From the NCBI GenBank assembly GCA_947311845.1, contig CAMZMU010000080.1, forward strand, positions 20,778,369-20,842,368: 64,000 nucleotides of DNA, read 5' to 3'. The notes under the pieces are model-generated. The model had not been told where the DNA came from. It saw only the letters and a program-made list of their open reading frames with translations, and searched no databases. Positions 9,812 through 21,354 of the stretch are shown here, piece by piece. This DNA is from Poa pratensis. Taxonomy: Eukaryota; Streptophyta; Magnoliopsida; Poales; Poaceae. A program made the translations under genes and the position numbers. Positions within the stretch are counted from its first letter, which is position 1. The number at the start of each line of letters is the position of its first letter.

Positions 9812-12800
9812 TTGCTCCGGGTCCATGATGTTCAAATCGACATCATGATCCGGTTCTCCTCGATTATCACAGCGAGCTTCACCCGGTTGTCCTCGGTATT
9901 GGTCCGGTTCTGCTCGGTCTTCACCACGAGCTCCACCTCCTTGGCCCTTGACCGAGCATTGGCCTCATCAATCTCTACCTTTTTCTTGGCCACCTCAAGG
10001 AAGTTGGACAATGCCTATTCGTTGTCCCGACGTTTCCTCTCATCTCTTTTCGCACTTGACTCTTCCTTGCTGGCGATCAACCCTTTCAATGTCTCGTCCA
10101 ATGCAAGAGCCGAAGCCTCGCGCTTCACATCTTGCTTGGTAGCCTTGTGTCCCCTCGGCCTCGCCGCCATGGGGCAACGAGCTTGGGCCGCCCTCTTCAC
10201 CTTCGGCAGAGTTTCTTTGATCCATCGCCCCCTTTCTTCAAGTAATCATAGACCTCAGTCCACTTGGGCCATCCTTTGATCATCACCGAACAATGGTTCA
10301 ATGTGAATTTGGAGTCGTTGCACTCCTTGAAGTATGTCATGGCTTGGAGGACGATGTACCACGCCGATGTCACTCACGGGACGGGCCTTGACATGATCAT
10401 GGGCGGTTTGGAACTTGCTACACTCCGCTTGGATACGATTCCACCTCTTGTTAAGAGAGTTGTTGATACGTCTCAAACGTATCTATAATTTCTGATGTTC
10501 CATGTTGATATTGTACCAATTGTTACATGTTTTATATACAATTCATAGCATTTTTATGCATTTTCTGGGACTAACCTATTAACAAGATGGCACAGTGCCA
10601 GTTCCAGTTTTCTGCTGTTTTTTATTCCAGAAAACCTAGTCTGGAAATATTCTCGGAATTGGACGAAACTTGGACAGAACTTCCTATTTTTCCAACACGA
10701 ACACGGAGTCCAGAGGAGAGACAGAGGAGAGCCACGTGGCACCCACACCATGGGGCCGCGCGGCCCCCCTGCCGCGCCGTGGGGTGGTGTGGGGCCCACG
10801 AGCCTCTCCAGCCGCCGCCATTTCGCCTATTTATTCCTCCCGACGCGAAAACCTTAAATACCCGAGCCATTATCCACGAAAAGTTCCAGAGACGCCGCCG
10901 CCGTCAACCCTAACTCGGGAGGGTTCATAAGCTCTTCCCGGCACCCTGTCGGAGAGGGGAATCATCACCGGAGGGCTCTACATCACCATGCCTGCCTCCG
11001 GAGTGATGCGTGAGTAGTTCATCCTTGGACTACGGGTCCATGGCAGTAGCTAGATGGTTGTCTCTCCACTTTATGCTATCATGTTTAGATCTTGTGAGCT
11101 GCCAATCATGATCAAGATCATCTTATTGTAATGCTACATGTTGTGTTTGCTGGGATCCGATGAATATTGAATACTATGTCAAGTTGATTATCAATCTATC
11201 TTATATGTTATTTATGATCTTGCATGCTTTCCGTTACTAGTAGATGCTTTGGCCAAGTAGATGCTTGTAACTCCAAGAGTGAGTATTTATGCTAGATAGT
11301 GGGTTCATGCCTCCGGTAATCTGGGAGAGTGACAGCAACTTCTAAGATTGTGGATGTGCTGTTGCCACTAGGGATAAAATAACCGATGCTTAACTTAAGG
11401 GTGCGCCGTTAGGTCTACTGCATTTGTTTACATTACACACATTACTTAATGCAATTATCCGTTGCTTGCAACTTTATACCAACGGGGAACTCGGATGACA
11501 ACCTGGCGGTGGATTATTAGTCATAGACGATGTTGGATAACGGTCTATGTATTTTGTCGTAATGCCCACATGAATATCATAGTAATCATCATGTCATATA
11601 TATGCATTGTCATGCGCTCTATATTTTGTCAATTGCCCAGCTGTAATTTATGGAGAAACACCACTAGTGAACTGTGGACCCCGGTCCATTCTTTTACACT
11701 GATAATACAACCAACTACGAACATTGTTCCTTTTCATTCTTTGCAATTTACTACTGTTTTCGACACCATACGTTTAATCCTTTGTTTTCAGCAAGCCGGT
11801 GAGATTGACAACCTCACTGTTTCGTTGGGGCAAATTAGTTTGATTGTGTTGTGTGCAGGTTCCACGTCAGCGCGCCACTGACAACCTTCAGAAGTGATTT
11901 CTTGCTCCTACTGGTTCGATTAAACCTTGGTTTCATACTGAGAGAAACTGCTGCTACACTGCTTCATACCTTCCTCTTGGGGTCTCCCAACGAACGTGTG
12001 ATCCACGCAATCAGTTGTCATCCCGATCACTCTCAGTTTTGTAGGGCGGCAACTTCATTTGCTCATGGAATTCTTGCGCACCCTCCTCCGAAAGGCATTC
12101 CCTTTTTGCCGGGCACCACAAATTCCAGCTTGTCCAATGGCCACACAGCCTCACAAAGAAACTCGTGATCCTTCTCCGTGTATGAGGTTGTCCTCTTGCT
12201 CTTCTCCTTTTGTGTGGCAGCGTTTGTCGAGCGAGCTCATTTTCAAACAATTTATCCCGTCAATAGAGACCCCTCTCCGGTTTGGGGTTGAGTCTCTTCC
12301 TCGGCGCCCTCGGCCTCGACCTCTTGCTCATAGTGGCCGCCACCATAGATCATATCATCCATGACCTTATCGGTGTCAAAAAAGGTCATGTTGGCTGGCG
12401 TCGAGATTGGTATTTCCTCGAACACAAGGTGTCGGGGTTGGGGCATTCTTGTCGAGGCCGACATCACCCGTGGTGCCTTGCTATGCATCGAGATGTCGCC
12501 GGCACTAAGGGCGACATTGAGGTCAAGGGCCAGCACCAACATGAGACGGCATAGACGATATCTCTGGCGAGGCATCCCTCGAGCCTAGACAGGACGGTGC
12601 GGCCGCGGCGGGAAAGCGCATGGCGCTGCCGAGGAGAGGGCAGGCGAGCCGGACCTTGGCGGTTTGCCTACCATGACGGACGACACTGAGCTCGTCGCCG
12701 AGGCCACCACGGAGGGCTGGATGAGGCCGACACCCGCAATTGCGGTGCCTAGGACCTCGACCTTGAGCATGAGTACAACTCGGGCGGTCGCTTGGTTCGT

Positions 12801-12990
12801 GATGACGTCCGCGTTGGTGCGGTCCTGGACAGCAGCAATTGCTTGCGCCTCGGCCACACTAGCGGCGGCGGCCTTGGCATCGGTTGTGCGCTTCTTCACT
12901 TTCTCGCTTCAAGCTTGCCTCTTGTCAGACTCGGGGAGCCGCTCCTTCTTCGGCTTGGACATGCTGGCGGAGCCCTTCTTCGGCATGGAC
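9812..12990 (-). pseudogene. Harbinger-type ORF1 (Myb-like/NAM-associated) relic, copy A
   Basis: The minus strand encodes broken pieces of the Myb-like, NAM-associated protein that accompanies PIF/Harbinger transposons in grasses. N-terminal side: Met-Pro-rich start near 12990, Ala-rich stretch 12600-12899, acidic segment 12252-12575 (EVEAEGAEEETQ). Central part: FHEQMKLPPYKTESD. C-terminal side after the LTR insertion: LNKRWNRIQAECSKFQ, RPRGHKATKQDVKREASALA and a charged helix. Stops and frameshifts are scattered through it, and a 1.55 kb solo LTR splits it. No DDE transposase is nearby. 57464-59906 is a better preserved relative. Confidence 0.75.
10464..12013. mobile_element. Solo LTR, copy A
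   Basis: 1550 bp beginning TGATACGTCTC and ending CGCAATCA, flanked by the 5-bp direct repeat GTTGT (10459-10463 and 12014-12018). No internal gag/pol domain or second LTR is present, so this is a solo LTR left by recombination. The start resembles a very common Triticeae LTR family; I do not assign a name. The ORFs inside are chance. Confidence 0.88.
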
Positions 12991-13288
12991 ATGCCAACGT
13001 CACCCTCCATCGGTGGTGGCGGCTCGGGTGGCGGCGGTAGGGGCAAGGGTTTCTGCTGGCCGCAGGAGGGTTTGGGACTTGAAGGGGGGGAGTATGTGTG
13101 TGGCAGCCGACCGGGTCCGCGGAGGACACGGTCCGGATGCGGACATTGTCCGTTTCGCCCCAAACCTGGATCGAAGTTGGGCCAGGTTTGGAGCGAAACG
13201 GACATGTCCGTTTGTGGTGGCCCGTTGTATCAGGCATTCAGGCCCATTGTCCAAGCGGACACAAACAGACAGTTCCCTTCCATTTGGT
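12991..13288. other. Flank of Harbinger relic with GTCCG-type inverted motifs (copy A)
   Basis: Contains CGGACATTGTCCGTTTCG and its near-complement CGAAACGGACATGTCCG around 13139-13210, an imperfect inverted repeat. Related GTCCG motifs recur at 13895-13935. It may be the subterminal region of the Harbinger-like element; the terminus was not located. Confidence 0.4.
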
Positions 13289-13317
13289 GGGGGGGTGGGG
13301 GGGGGGGGGGGGGGGGA
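13289..13317. repeat. Poly-G tract (copy A)
   Basis: Seven G, one T and twenty G followed by A. Copy B has 25 uninterrupted G at the same place. The homopolymer length is unreliable and creates spurious poly-Gly/poly-Pro ORFs. Confidence 0.9.
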
Positions 13318-13475
13318 GGGGGCGTTGGGTTTGCCCTTAATACTGCGGTTAGATTGAGAGAAGATTTCGTTCTCCCAACCACCATTGATCTTGGTATTTT
13401 AAAAACCGAAAACAATATTTACGAGTTTCATTTTTTTTTTGATAAAACTCCTGGATGTAGCCAATAATTTATTCC

Positions 13476-13631
13476 ACAAAAAATCAAATTCAAATACTTT
13501 ATATTCTGATCTACACAAAAATGACAAAAGTACGGATTTGAATATGCATATTTTCAAATCGCCAAATTTATCAGATTTTATCATTTTTGTGTAGGGAGGA
13601 ATACAAATGATTTGAAATTGATTTTTTTGCA
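13476..13631. mobile_element. Foldback MITE, copy A
   Basis: About 55 bases at each end are inverted complements of each other (outer ACAAAAAATCAAATTCAAAT against TGCAAAAAAATCAATTTCAA; inner CTACACAAAAATGA on both arms). No ORF. The target duplication is not clear, so the superfamily is left open. Confidence 0.7.
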
Positions 13632-14016
13632 TCATTCCATGGAGGATGGGCTGATCCCCTCGTACTGAAGCTCTGGTCTGGACGCCATGACATCCTCCGG
13701 TAATGAGGATCTTCCCTTGTATGTCTACTGTTTGCACTGTGTCCGTTTATGTCTTTGTGAACTTTGTTCGTCTGAATTTGTATCCGTCGAACTATATTTT
13801 ATCCATTCTTATGATCTACGTTTTTATGGGTATTATGGTTTTAGGGTGGGATTTGAGGGGAACGGATGGAGATGCACACATTTGGGGTTTGTTCGGACCC
13901 TGTCCGCAGACATGTCCGGATGTGTCAGCGGACTTATAGGGGCTCAGATTTGGTGATTCCGGTAGGAGATGCACTAAGGGAAGATTCTCCCATTAAGGAA
14001 AGCTTATTTTAAAATA

Positions 14017-14118
14017 CTCTCTCCGATCCATATTAATTATCGCCGAATCGGATCTATCTAGACATGTTTTAGTGTTAGATATATCCTATTCAGTGACAAT
14101 TAATATGTGTCGGGGGAG
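14017..14118. mobile_element. Short Stowaway-like MITE, copy A
   Basis: 102 bp starting CTCTCTCCGATCC and ending CGGGGGAG, flanked by TA on both sides, with an internal imperfect palindrome (TTAATTATCG / CAATTAATAT). Ends are more diverged than in the 5299 element. Confidence 0.75.
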
Positions 14119-15332
14119 TACAAAAATCTCAAAAAAAATATGAACGTTTATGTGGAGATGAAAACTAGAATTTTACAATGTTTTTCTCGACAATGAGAGT
14201 ATTTTCTCTACCAGGCATAATGGCTTTTTTTTAGAAAGAGGCAAAAGCTTTGCCTTTTATATTGAGAAATGAGAAGCAAACAGATCTGCAACACTCACTC
14301 CTCATGTTAAGTTAGGGTGGCCACTCTACTTTGATTTTTGGCGAAAATATTCATATGCACATGTCTTTGAGTAAAAAACGGACTTCGTATGTGAATTTTA
14401 TGCGTGTTTTAGTGAACACTGTGCAAACGTTGATTCCGAATCGAAAATAAGGACTAGATCTAATCTAGTCAGAGACTAACTCTTTCTCATTGCAATACTT
14501 AAATCTTAATTTAACAAAATCCAACTCCAACAATGTCCTAATTGTGATATGTAAAAAGGGTTTCAGAATATCTTGGCCATATTATGGGGTGGGCGAAACG
14601 AACACTATTTATGCGATACATTACGTTTATGGTTCTAATTGGCTTTATATTTTTTATTGGCTATAATTATAATTGTATTAGCTCAGTTAAGATCTTTGTC
14701 TTTTTGTTTAATGATGTGAGGATTTGTTTGTTGAATTAGAGAAATGATGGTTCATAGCCCCTCTTGAAATATGTCAACTTGCGCAAACGACATCCCAATC
14801 CTAAATATGGAGGAAATGGTAACAAATTACGGAAAATTAAGAAAAGCGGAGGACATCAAGTCACTATTGATAATTTTGACTATTAAATGAGCTATCTTCA
14901 TAGTTGTTTTGAAAATTCTCTTGTCTTGATTCAATAGACTCATTGCACAAATAAACTTACTTGTCTTATAGAGATTTTACCGTGAATATTTTTTCTAACT
15001 ATGAGTATAACCATATACAAGGTAATTTTGAGCTATTTATTATACATACGCAGAGAATTTAAGACCTTAGCGATTGTCTTGATATTTGAAAGTCATATCA
15101 CGTTCCATGTGGTTTATCGTCTCATTGAGATGTTATTGCTTTCACCCGTAGTGACGAAAATAGTTGGAAAGTTGAAAATAATTTCTGGGCGACAAAGATC
15201 ATCATCAATATCGAGTTGCGCATTTTTTCATGTTAGTGCCTACCCATGCATCTTGGGGAACCATGCATCACTAAATTGATTCCAATTCATATATCTTCCC
15301 CATCGTGGTATCCATCACGTTCCGCTGATATC
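14119..15332. other. Intergenic, no gene seen (copy A)
   Basis: AT-rich. No ORF of recognisable family and no defined element. Parts of 14130-14460 are diverged relatives of 8880-9030. Confidence 0.5.
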
Positions 15333-15694
15333 GGGAAACTAAAATTTGCAACTAGTTGCGCCCGCACCCCATTTTGCATGTCGCACTTCCCAGTTAAAAA
15401 AAAAGTGAAATAAATTGTGGACATTGCTTATGTTGTTTATCGTGCATCCACAATTTTTCACCCAAAAATTTGACAATATGTTGCTTGTACAAAAAAGACA
15501 AATGAGATGTGAATAGGCGTGTCTTCTCTTTTTTGCTCACAAATATATGGTCATATTTTGGGATGAAATTTGTGAATGTCCGAGAAACAACATAAGCAAT
15601 GTCCATGATTTATTTAGCATTTTTTGAAAACTCGAAAATTAAAATAGGACGTCCGACTAATGAATGTGGGCGCAACTAGTTGCGGAATATTCGC
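15333..15694. mobile_element. Mutator-like foldback MITE, copy A
   Basis: 362 bp with imperfect terminal inverted repeats sharing GCAACTAGTTGCGCCC. A second inner pair of inverted blocks is GGACATTGCTTATGTTGTTT against AAACAACATAAGCAATGTCC. Flanks carry the direct repeat TCCGCTGATATC (15321-15332 and 15695-15706); copy B keeps only its last ten bases intact on the right. A repeat of 9-12 bp suggests a Mutator-derived MITE. Confidence 0.75.
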
Positions 15695-15806
15695 TCCGCT
15701 GATATCTGCCCCTTACCATTTATGACTGCAGCCACGAACTCAAGATAGTTCAAGTTGCGTGTGGGCTTACTAGGATGCATAAACTTGGCGATCCATCTCG
15801 CGCGTC

Positions 15807-16570
15807 TAAGGATGCAGGTGGGATGGACACGGGACGACCGCTTCCCACCAGCTCTGTCCCGACGGGACTAATCGGGATATTAGAAACTGGATACGGAAGC
15901 CCAGCGGTGCCCATCTAATTCAGGCTAAGCACAAAAGACCATCGCTGCAGCTTATCTCCCCGCGACCCCGCAGCACGAGACGGTGCGGTCTCTCTCCAGT
16001 CTCCACCCGCCCGCCCTCGATTCTCTTCCGACGCCGGCACCGGCCGCCGAACCTGCTCCGGTTCCCCGGTCGGCGAGCCAGTTGACGGCTGCGGGGAGTC
16101 CCCCAAATCCAACCGCGATGGCCGCCCTTCCTCAACATCGGCACTCAAAGGTCTTGGTCGACGCTCGTGCAGCCTGTCCGGTTCGTGGACGGTGGCGGCA
16201 GCTCGGCTCCTCCCGGAGCAGATTCTCCATGAGGGGCTCCTCCAGCAGACCAACGACGGCGGCCCGTGTGGCCCTTGGTTCGCAGCGTACGGCGGGGCAG
16301 CGCCCGCGATAGTGGCGGAGGAAGCCCGCCGCCGGCACGCAGCGCAGCGGCCTCGATGGTCTCCGCATTCCTTCGCCGCCGACACGCAGCCGGCGGCGCC
16401 CTGCTGTTCTCCGCATCTCCTCTGGCCGACTGCCGTACGAGATTCGTTCACAGGTAATAGGATAGTTGGCCCGTCCCACTCCGCCCGTACGGGATTAGTG
16501 ACCGTATTTATCGGGACTATCGGGATGGGACACGGGACAACTGAAAAATCCCATCCCACTTGAAATCTGA
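15807..16570. mobile_element. Non-autonomous hAT element with GC-rich cargo, copy A
   Basis: Flanked by the 8-bp direct repeat CGCGCGTC (15799-15806, 16571-16578). Ends are imperfect inverted repeats, TAAGGATGCAGGTGGGATGG against TCAGATTTCAAGTGGGATGG, with GGGAC/GTCCC subterminal motifs. No hAT transposase inside. The interior 15955-16450 is GC-rich and ends in an exon-like boundary before GTAATAG (CACAG|GTAATAG). Several overlapping ORFs exist but none is recognised. The related site at 9270-9530 lacks the element. Copy A is several bases shorter than copy B here because of one-base deletions. Confidence 0.82.
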
Positions 16571-17225
16571 CGCGCGTCCCTCTACGCCGGATGGACCAGT
16601 GCTTGCAACATCATCCAAATTTTCTCTGAATCCCGGGTGGATCCATGACTTGTGCGTACATGCATGCTTTACCACCTTCGCCGCACTAATACTCAGTTAC
16701 GCATGCGCACTTCCTACCTTCCTATGGGACCTTTAGTTTTCAGATAAGAAGGCACGATCGACGTACACGGCCGGCAGGTTTGAACTTTTCTGAAGTCTTA
16801 CTTCTCAAGTTTGACCATGGAATGGCAATAACCATCGTCCACAACTGCATCGATACTGTTGCCGCTAGATCATCGGTAGGGGCCCGGACACGATTAGCAG
16901 AAGCGTCTACGCATCGCCCTCTCCACGCCTCGTCGCTACGCCCGGTCTGGTTACATCATCTTCTTCTTCTTCTTCTCAAGCGGGTTCCTTCCATTGGGAC
17001 ACAACGGTTGCTGTTGGCCGGACGGACCTTTCACTCTCAGCTCGGAGTAGCAGACACCATTCACTTGCTCCGTTGCCTGTCTTTCCAAGTCTCCTCCGGC
17101 CAATTTGGACCGTAGCACCGATCTCGTTAGGCTCCATGCCACTACACGGCTTATCTCGCCGAGATCTCGGTCAAGTTAATTGATGAAGACACGCGCCAAA
17201 TATCTGCGCTGGAGTGCGCAACTAG
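16571..17225. other. Spacer before the gap (copy A)
   Basis: No gene. Contains a short TTC run near 16960-16976. Differs from copy B by repeated single-base losses, for example near 16599, 16690, 16723, 16775, 17036 and 17155. Confidence 0.6.
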
Positions 17226-17238
17226 NNNNNNNNNNNNN
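17226..17238. other. Assembly gap (13 N)
   Basis: Thirteen N characters. The sequence to the left ends at the point matching 48683; the sequence to the right (17239 onward) does not match what follows 48683. The gap therefore joins two contigs whose adjacency the sequence itself does not prove. Confidence 0.99.
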
Positions 17239-19204
17239 CATGGTACTGAAATTAACTGAAAATATTGATCCTTTAGCAATGATTAACACCTATGCTTAAT
17301 ATCAACGTCCTATTATCTGGCATCAGAACTCTCTTCCATGGCACAAAGAAAATGCTTAGGTTTAGCCGTGGATCACACAATTTCGGTGAACTTGGAATAC
17401 AACTGACATTTGTTGGATAAAGAAAGGTTAAGCCTTAGACAATGATATGAAATGACGCATATAGCCATGTCCTAATGCACAAGTCCTTGATCGATGTGTT
17501 CTTACTTCATGATTTCTCATTGATTTCGCCAGTTTAGCAACTCCCTTCATTCTAATGGTATTTGACTATTTATATATTCAGATAATGCCTGGTGGCTTAA
17601 TTTCTTAGGGTTCTAGTAGAATCTTATGAACCATAGATCAAAGAAGTGATGTTTAGCTCATGGTCATCGAGAATATTTGTTTAGTTTCTTTTTTTTCTTT
17701 GATTTCTCCATCTTCCAGGTTCTCTTCCGCGATGAGCTATGCGGAACTTGACCTGACCACATTACTCGTGATATGACAAGAGGACGATGCTCGCGTTATG
17801 CTAGGAGATTGGTAGTACTGATATGATGATTGATGACCTCACCTACCTCATTTGCATTATTAATCTTCTCTAGCATGCATATGTCAGTCGTACTTTTCTT
17901 AGACGGAATATGTCAGATGTACTACTCGTAGAAGGGACAAGTCAGAGACATACATGGCCTACCTATGTGGATGCTTCATCTGAGGGTTAGTCTCCAGGCC
18001 TCCAGCTGTTATAAACTTAGAATCCTAGTTTTTGTAGTAAATCTCTAGCAAACATAACTTTTTGTACTCCTCCGTTCACTAATGTAAGGCATCTTAGTTT
18101 TTTCTCGATTCAAATGTATCTAACTTGTTTTATACATATATTCACTCATTTTACTATGTATGTAGTCAAAATTGAAATGGCAGGTCCAATGTCTTACATA
18201 GTGAACGGGGGAGTAGTAAAAGAAAGTTATACCGTCAGTACATTTCGACCTGACGCTGTGCCGAGACCGATTCTACGGCCATGGTCTCATGACAGTAGAT
18301 TCAGAGTTGAGAGCATGGTCCTGGGCTGGGCTCTGAGATACTACTGTCGGCAGGCAGGTACACACTACAGAGCCTACTGAATCTGCATCACGATGGAGCT
18401 GAGATTTCAGTTTAAGATCGAGGGAGCAAGAGTGACTGACAGATAGGAATATACCTGCACCCAGTCGCAAGCAAAGGCCAAGATTAGGTCGGACGAGGCG
18501 AGCGAGCCATGTGAGGATCCAGTTAAAAAGTGCGCACGTCTAGAACCTTTATCTCCGGACCCATCGACATTCTTTCCTGGTAGGAGTAATAATATTTTCT
18601 TCTCACAACGCTAAGCTCACTCGCGGCTGCAATGCAACCCCCTGCCGACAGATTGCAGATGTCGACAGTCCCTGTAGTAGTCTGTACTCCCTTGATGATG
18701 AGTAGACTGACGGTGACAGTGCTCGAATTTAATAGCAACACTCAAGTTTAACCCTTCTCAGCTCTCCCATAATCACCACGACATTTGGAAGAGAGAGCAG
18801 TGTGGAAGAAGACGGCGAGTCCAGCTCTAAAGCCATTGTTGGCCTCCTCTGCCAGACCCCCAAAGAGAAGCAACACATGGGGTCCTTTCCTCGTCTCAGC
18901 ATCATCAAGGCCACTCGTCGTCCTCCTCCCGCACGGATCCGCCAATCAAATGCCAGCCACCTTTACACAAAGCTGCTGCACCGGACCAAACCAAAGCAGG
19001 GAGCTTTGCCCGTTCTGGATTTAGCCGTACTGCTTACACGTCCACGGCCGCTGACACAGTCTCGCTACAAGCGGACGGCCACAGCTCAGCAGCTCACGCG
19101 CGGTCCTGCTGGTGCTGCCCATCACTGTGCTTCAGCTAGCGACTGAGTGAGGACCTTGACAGTGAGATACTCTGCTCTGTTCCGTCGGTGTAGAATTGCT
19201 AGCG
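17239..19204. other. Intergenic and upstream region of the IQD gene
   Basis: Unique to this place in the window. No ORF of recognisable family. Contains one Stowaway-type MITE (18067-18213); the last few hundred bases must hold the IQD promoter, but no clear TATA box was fixed. Confidence 0.5.
18067..18213. mobile_element. Stowaway-type MITE
   Basis: 147 bp starting CTCCTCCGTTCACTAATGTA and ending with its near-complement (TACATAGTGAACGGGGGAG), flanked by TA on both sides. Confidence 0.85.
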
Positions 19205-20950
19205 ATGGGCCTCGCCGGTGGCATTGTCCGGAGAGTCCTCTCCAAGAGCCCGTGCAGCTCGGCGGGCGGTGGCGCCGGCAACAGCCTCGTGCGTGCATTC
19301 TCTTCTCCACAGCAGTTCGATTGATGAGAGGTGGAGCTCGCGGTTTGCTGAAATGACATGACTGACCGCGGCGCACGGGCGTTTTTCTGTTCTTTTACAG
19401 GAACGGAGTCCGGGCGATCGCAAGAGGAGGTGGAGTTCTCTCAGGCTGTACCTCTGCGGCGACGAGTCCGGCGCCGCGGCGGCCGCGGACCAGGAGGAGG
19501 ACGATGACGATGATGAAGGGACGGTCGTCTCTGCCGGAAGCTTCGAGACGTGCGCGATGACCCAGATTCCAATGACGCGTCAAAGCGGCGACGTGAACGG
19601 TGGTGTCGAAGACGGCAGCGGCTCCGAAGAGCTTCAGCGACGGGGTCTACCGACGGAGCCGGTTGGTGAGGAGGAAGCTGCGACGCTGATCCAGACTGCG
19701 TTCAGGAGATTCATGGTGCGTCCCCGGTCCAAAGACAAACAGAGAGTCCGAACCCGATCGCTCATGCTGATGCGGTGCTTGCAGGCGAGGAGGCGACTGT
19801 TGCAGGAGGTGCTGAGAAGAAATTCGGGATACGCCGAATTAGAACCCAAGAGTCCCGCCTCGGCGTCCATGGCGGCGTCGGTGGAGGTCCAGGTCGGGGA
19901 GTCCCTGAGCAACCTCCGGTTAAGCGACGACGGTGGAGGCTCGTCGCCCACGCCGTCGGCGCAGCACCGGGCGAGCCAGAAGCCGCGGCCGCAGGTCTTC
20001 AGGGCCAAGGTACCGCATTGCACACCTGCAGTACACAGATGGACATGACAGTAACACAGATCAAGCTGAGTGTGGTGACGGTCGGTTTGATGGGGATGCA
20101 GGAGGAGTGGGACGACAGCACGCTGAGCTCGAACGTGCTGCGGATGAGGATCCAGAACAGGATGGAGGCGACGACGCGGCGGGAACGAGCCCTCGCCTAC
20201 GCCTTCTCGCAGCAGGTGCGCGCGTCCCGTCGGTGGAGTTCTTTCGGGCTTGCTCAGGCAACGATCGACTAGTGTACTGTAGTAAAATTCAGTTTCAGAG
20301 GTCAGTGACGCTGTGATCTGTATCTTGCGTTCAGCTGAGGAGCGGCGGCGGCGGCACGAAGAAGCGGTCGTCGCGATCCGACCAAGGGGACTTCAACGTG
20401 GGGTGGAGCTGGCTGGAGCGGTGGATGGCGACGCGGCAGGCCGAGCCCGCCGACGACTGCGCGAGCAAGAACGCCACGGACGCCGGGTCGGCGGTGGCCG
20501 GGCGGCGGGTGGTGGTGCCGGTGAGGAGGCGCCAGGACGTCGCGGCCGTCGAGGAGAAGGAGAGCTGCGGGTCCAACGACGTGTCCGCCGCCGTCAGCTT
20601 CGACGGGTCCAGCGCCGGCGGCCGGAGCGGCCTCAGCTGCTACAGGCCGGGCAAGAACAACCGGCTCAGGGGCGCGCGGAACCTGCCGCGGCGGAAGGTG
20701 GCGGCGGCGGCGTCCGACCACGGCCTCCAGGCCAGATCACACAAGGTAACGATCAAATCCCCTCATATCACCGCCATGATTAACCAACCTTGTTACTGAT
20801 CCAAGAACTGCGACATGTTGTGCCGTGATCGATCAAATCAAGGTGAGCAAGAAGGCGCGGCAGAGAGATGAGAAGCAGCTGCAGAAGGATCGTCAAGCCG
20901 AGGCCGATGCTGCCGTTTACGATCCCCGCCAACCTCCAACTGATTACTGA
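19205..20950 (+). CDS. IQ67-domain (IQD) calmodulin-binding protein, complete
   Basis: IQD proteins are plant scaffold proteins that bind calmodulin through IQ motifs and commonly associate with microtubules or membranes. Six exons, all with GT-AG borders and consistent phase: 19205-19288, 19401-19715, 19785-20009, 20102-20215, 20335-20745, 20843-20950; 418 residues. Features in order: an N-terminal basic patch (DRKRRWSSLRLYLCGDE), the acidic run QEEDDDDDEG, one clear IQ motif split by intron 2 (IQTAFRRFM/ARRRL), the family segment RIQNRMEATTRRERALAYAF, then GWSWLERWMATR, and a basic Ser/Arg-rich C-terminus. The intron inside the IQ motif is typical of the family. Convergent with MAP65, stop codons ~400 bp apart. 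No frame problems. Confidence 0.93.
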
Positions 20951-21354
20951 AGACGATTACTGAAGACGAGACTCTCGAAGAATGATGTACATAGCTTCCT
21001 TCAGGTCCGGATTGCTGTGTGCGCTGGTGTTGCCATGATTTTTTCTCTCTCTTCTTTTCGGTTGCCTGATGCTAAAATGTGTGATGATTTGAATGCCTAA
21101 ACGAGTTCATCTGGAGCTTGCTCAGTTGGTCATTACAAGTTGGTTGCTAAATAAAGTACGCAGATCAGAAAGTGAGAAGATAGCCACAATCTCAGTTTTC
21201 CATAGCATTCGATCTACAACACAAAACGAACATCCATCCACATGACTATCATTCCACTCGCTTCCACCTAGGTAAAGTTAAGCTAAGCTCTATAATTTCC
21301 CGACTACTGCACAGATATATTTCTGCCACACCGGCAAACCAAGAAGCCATGGTG
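20951..21354. other. Intergenic between convergent IQD and MAP65 (3' UTRs)
   Basis: AT-rich, no ORF. It must hold the 3' untranslated regions and polyadenylation signals of both genes; AATAAAG near 21148 (AAATAAAGTACG) is a candidate plus-strand signal. Confidence 0.6.

Larger units (their letters stand above)
1..17225. repeat. Copy A of a ~17.2 kb near-identical direct duplication
   Basis: This whole segment reappears in direct orientation at 31445-48683. The coordinate offset is 31444 at the left edge and drifts to 31458 at the right edge, so copy B is 14 nt longer overall. The copy runs off the left window edge inside AP1 and ends exactly at the N gap, so neither true end is visible. Differences seen by eye are mainly one-base indels, with some substitutions and homopolymer length changes. 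Contents: AP1 (partial), AP2, hAT and Harbinger relics, a solo LTR, MITEs and a hAT element. It may be a redundant contig rather than a genomic repeat. Confidence 0.97.

Noticed and set aside
10554..10930. Overlapping ORFs of 80-108 codons
   Set aside because: Inside the solo LTR; they resemble no protein and overlap one another in several frames.
12664..13467. 267-codon ORF with a poly-Gly stretch
   Set aside because: Antisense to the Harbinger ORF1 relic and read through the poly-G tract, whose length differs between the copies.
15915..16559. 214-codon minus-strand ORF in the hAT element
   Set aside because: The frame is not conserved in copy B, where base differences change its extent; it also crosses the terminal repeat.
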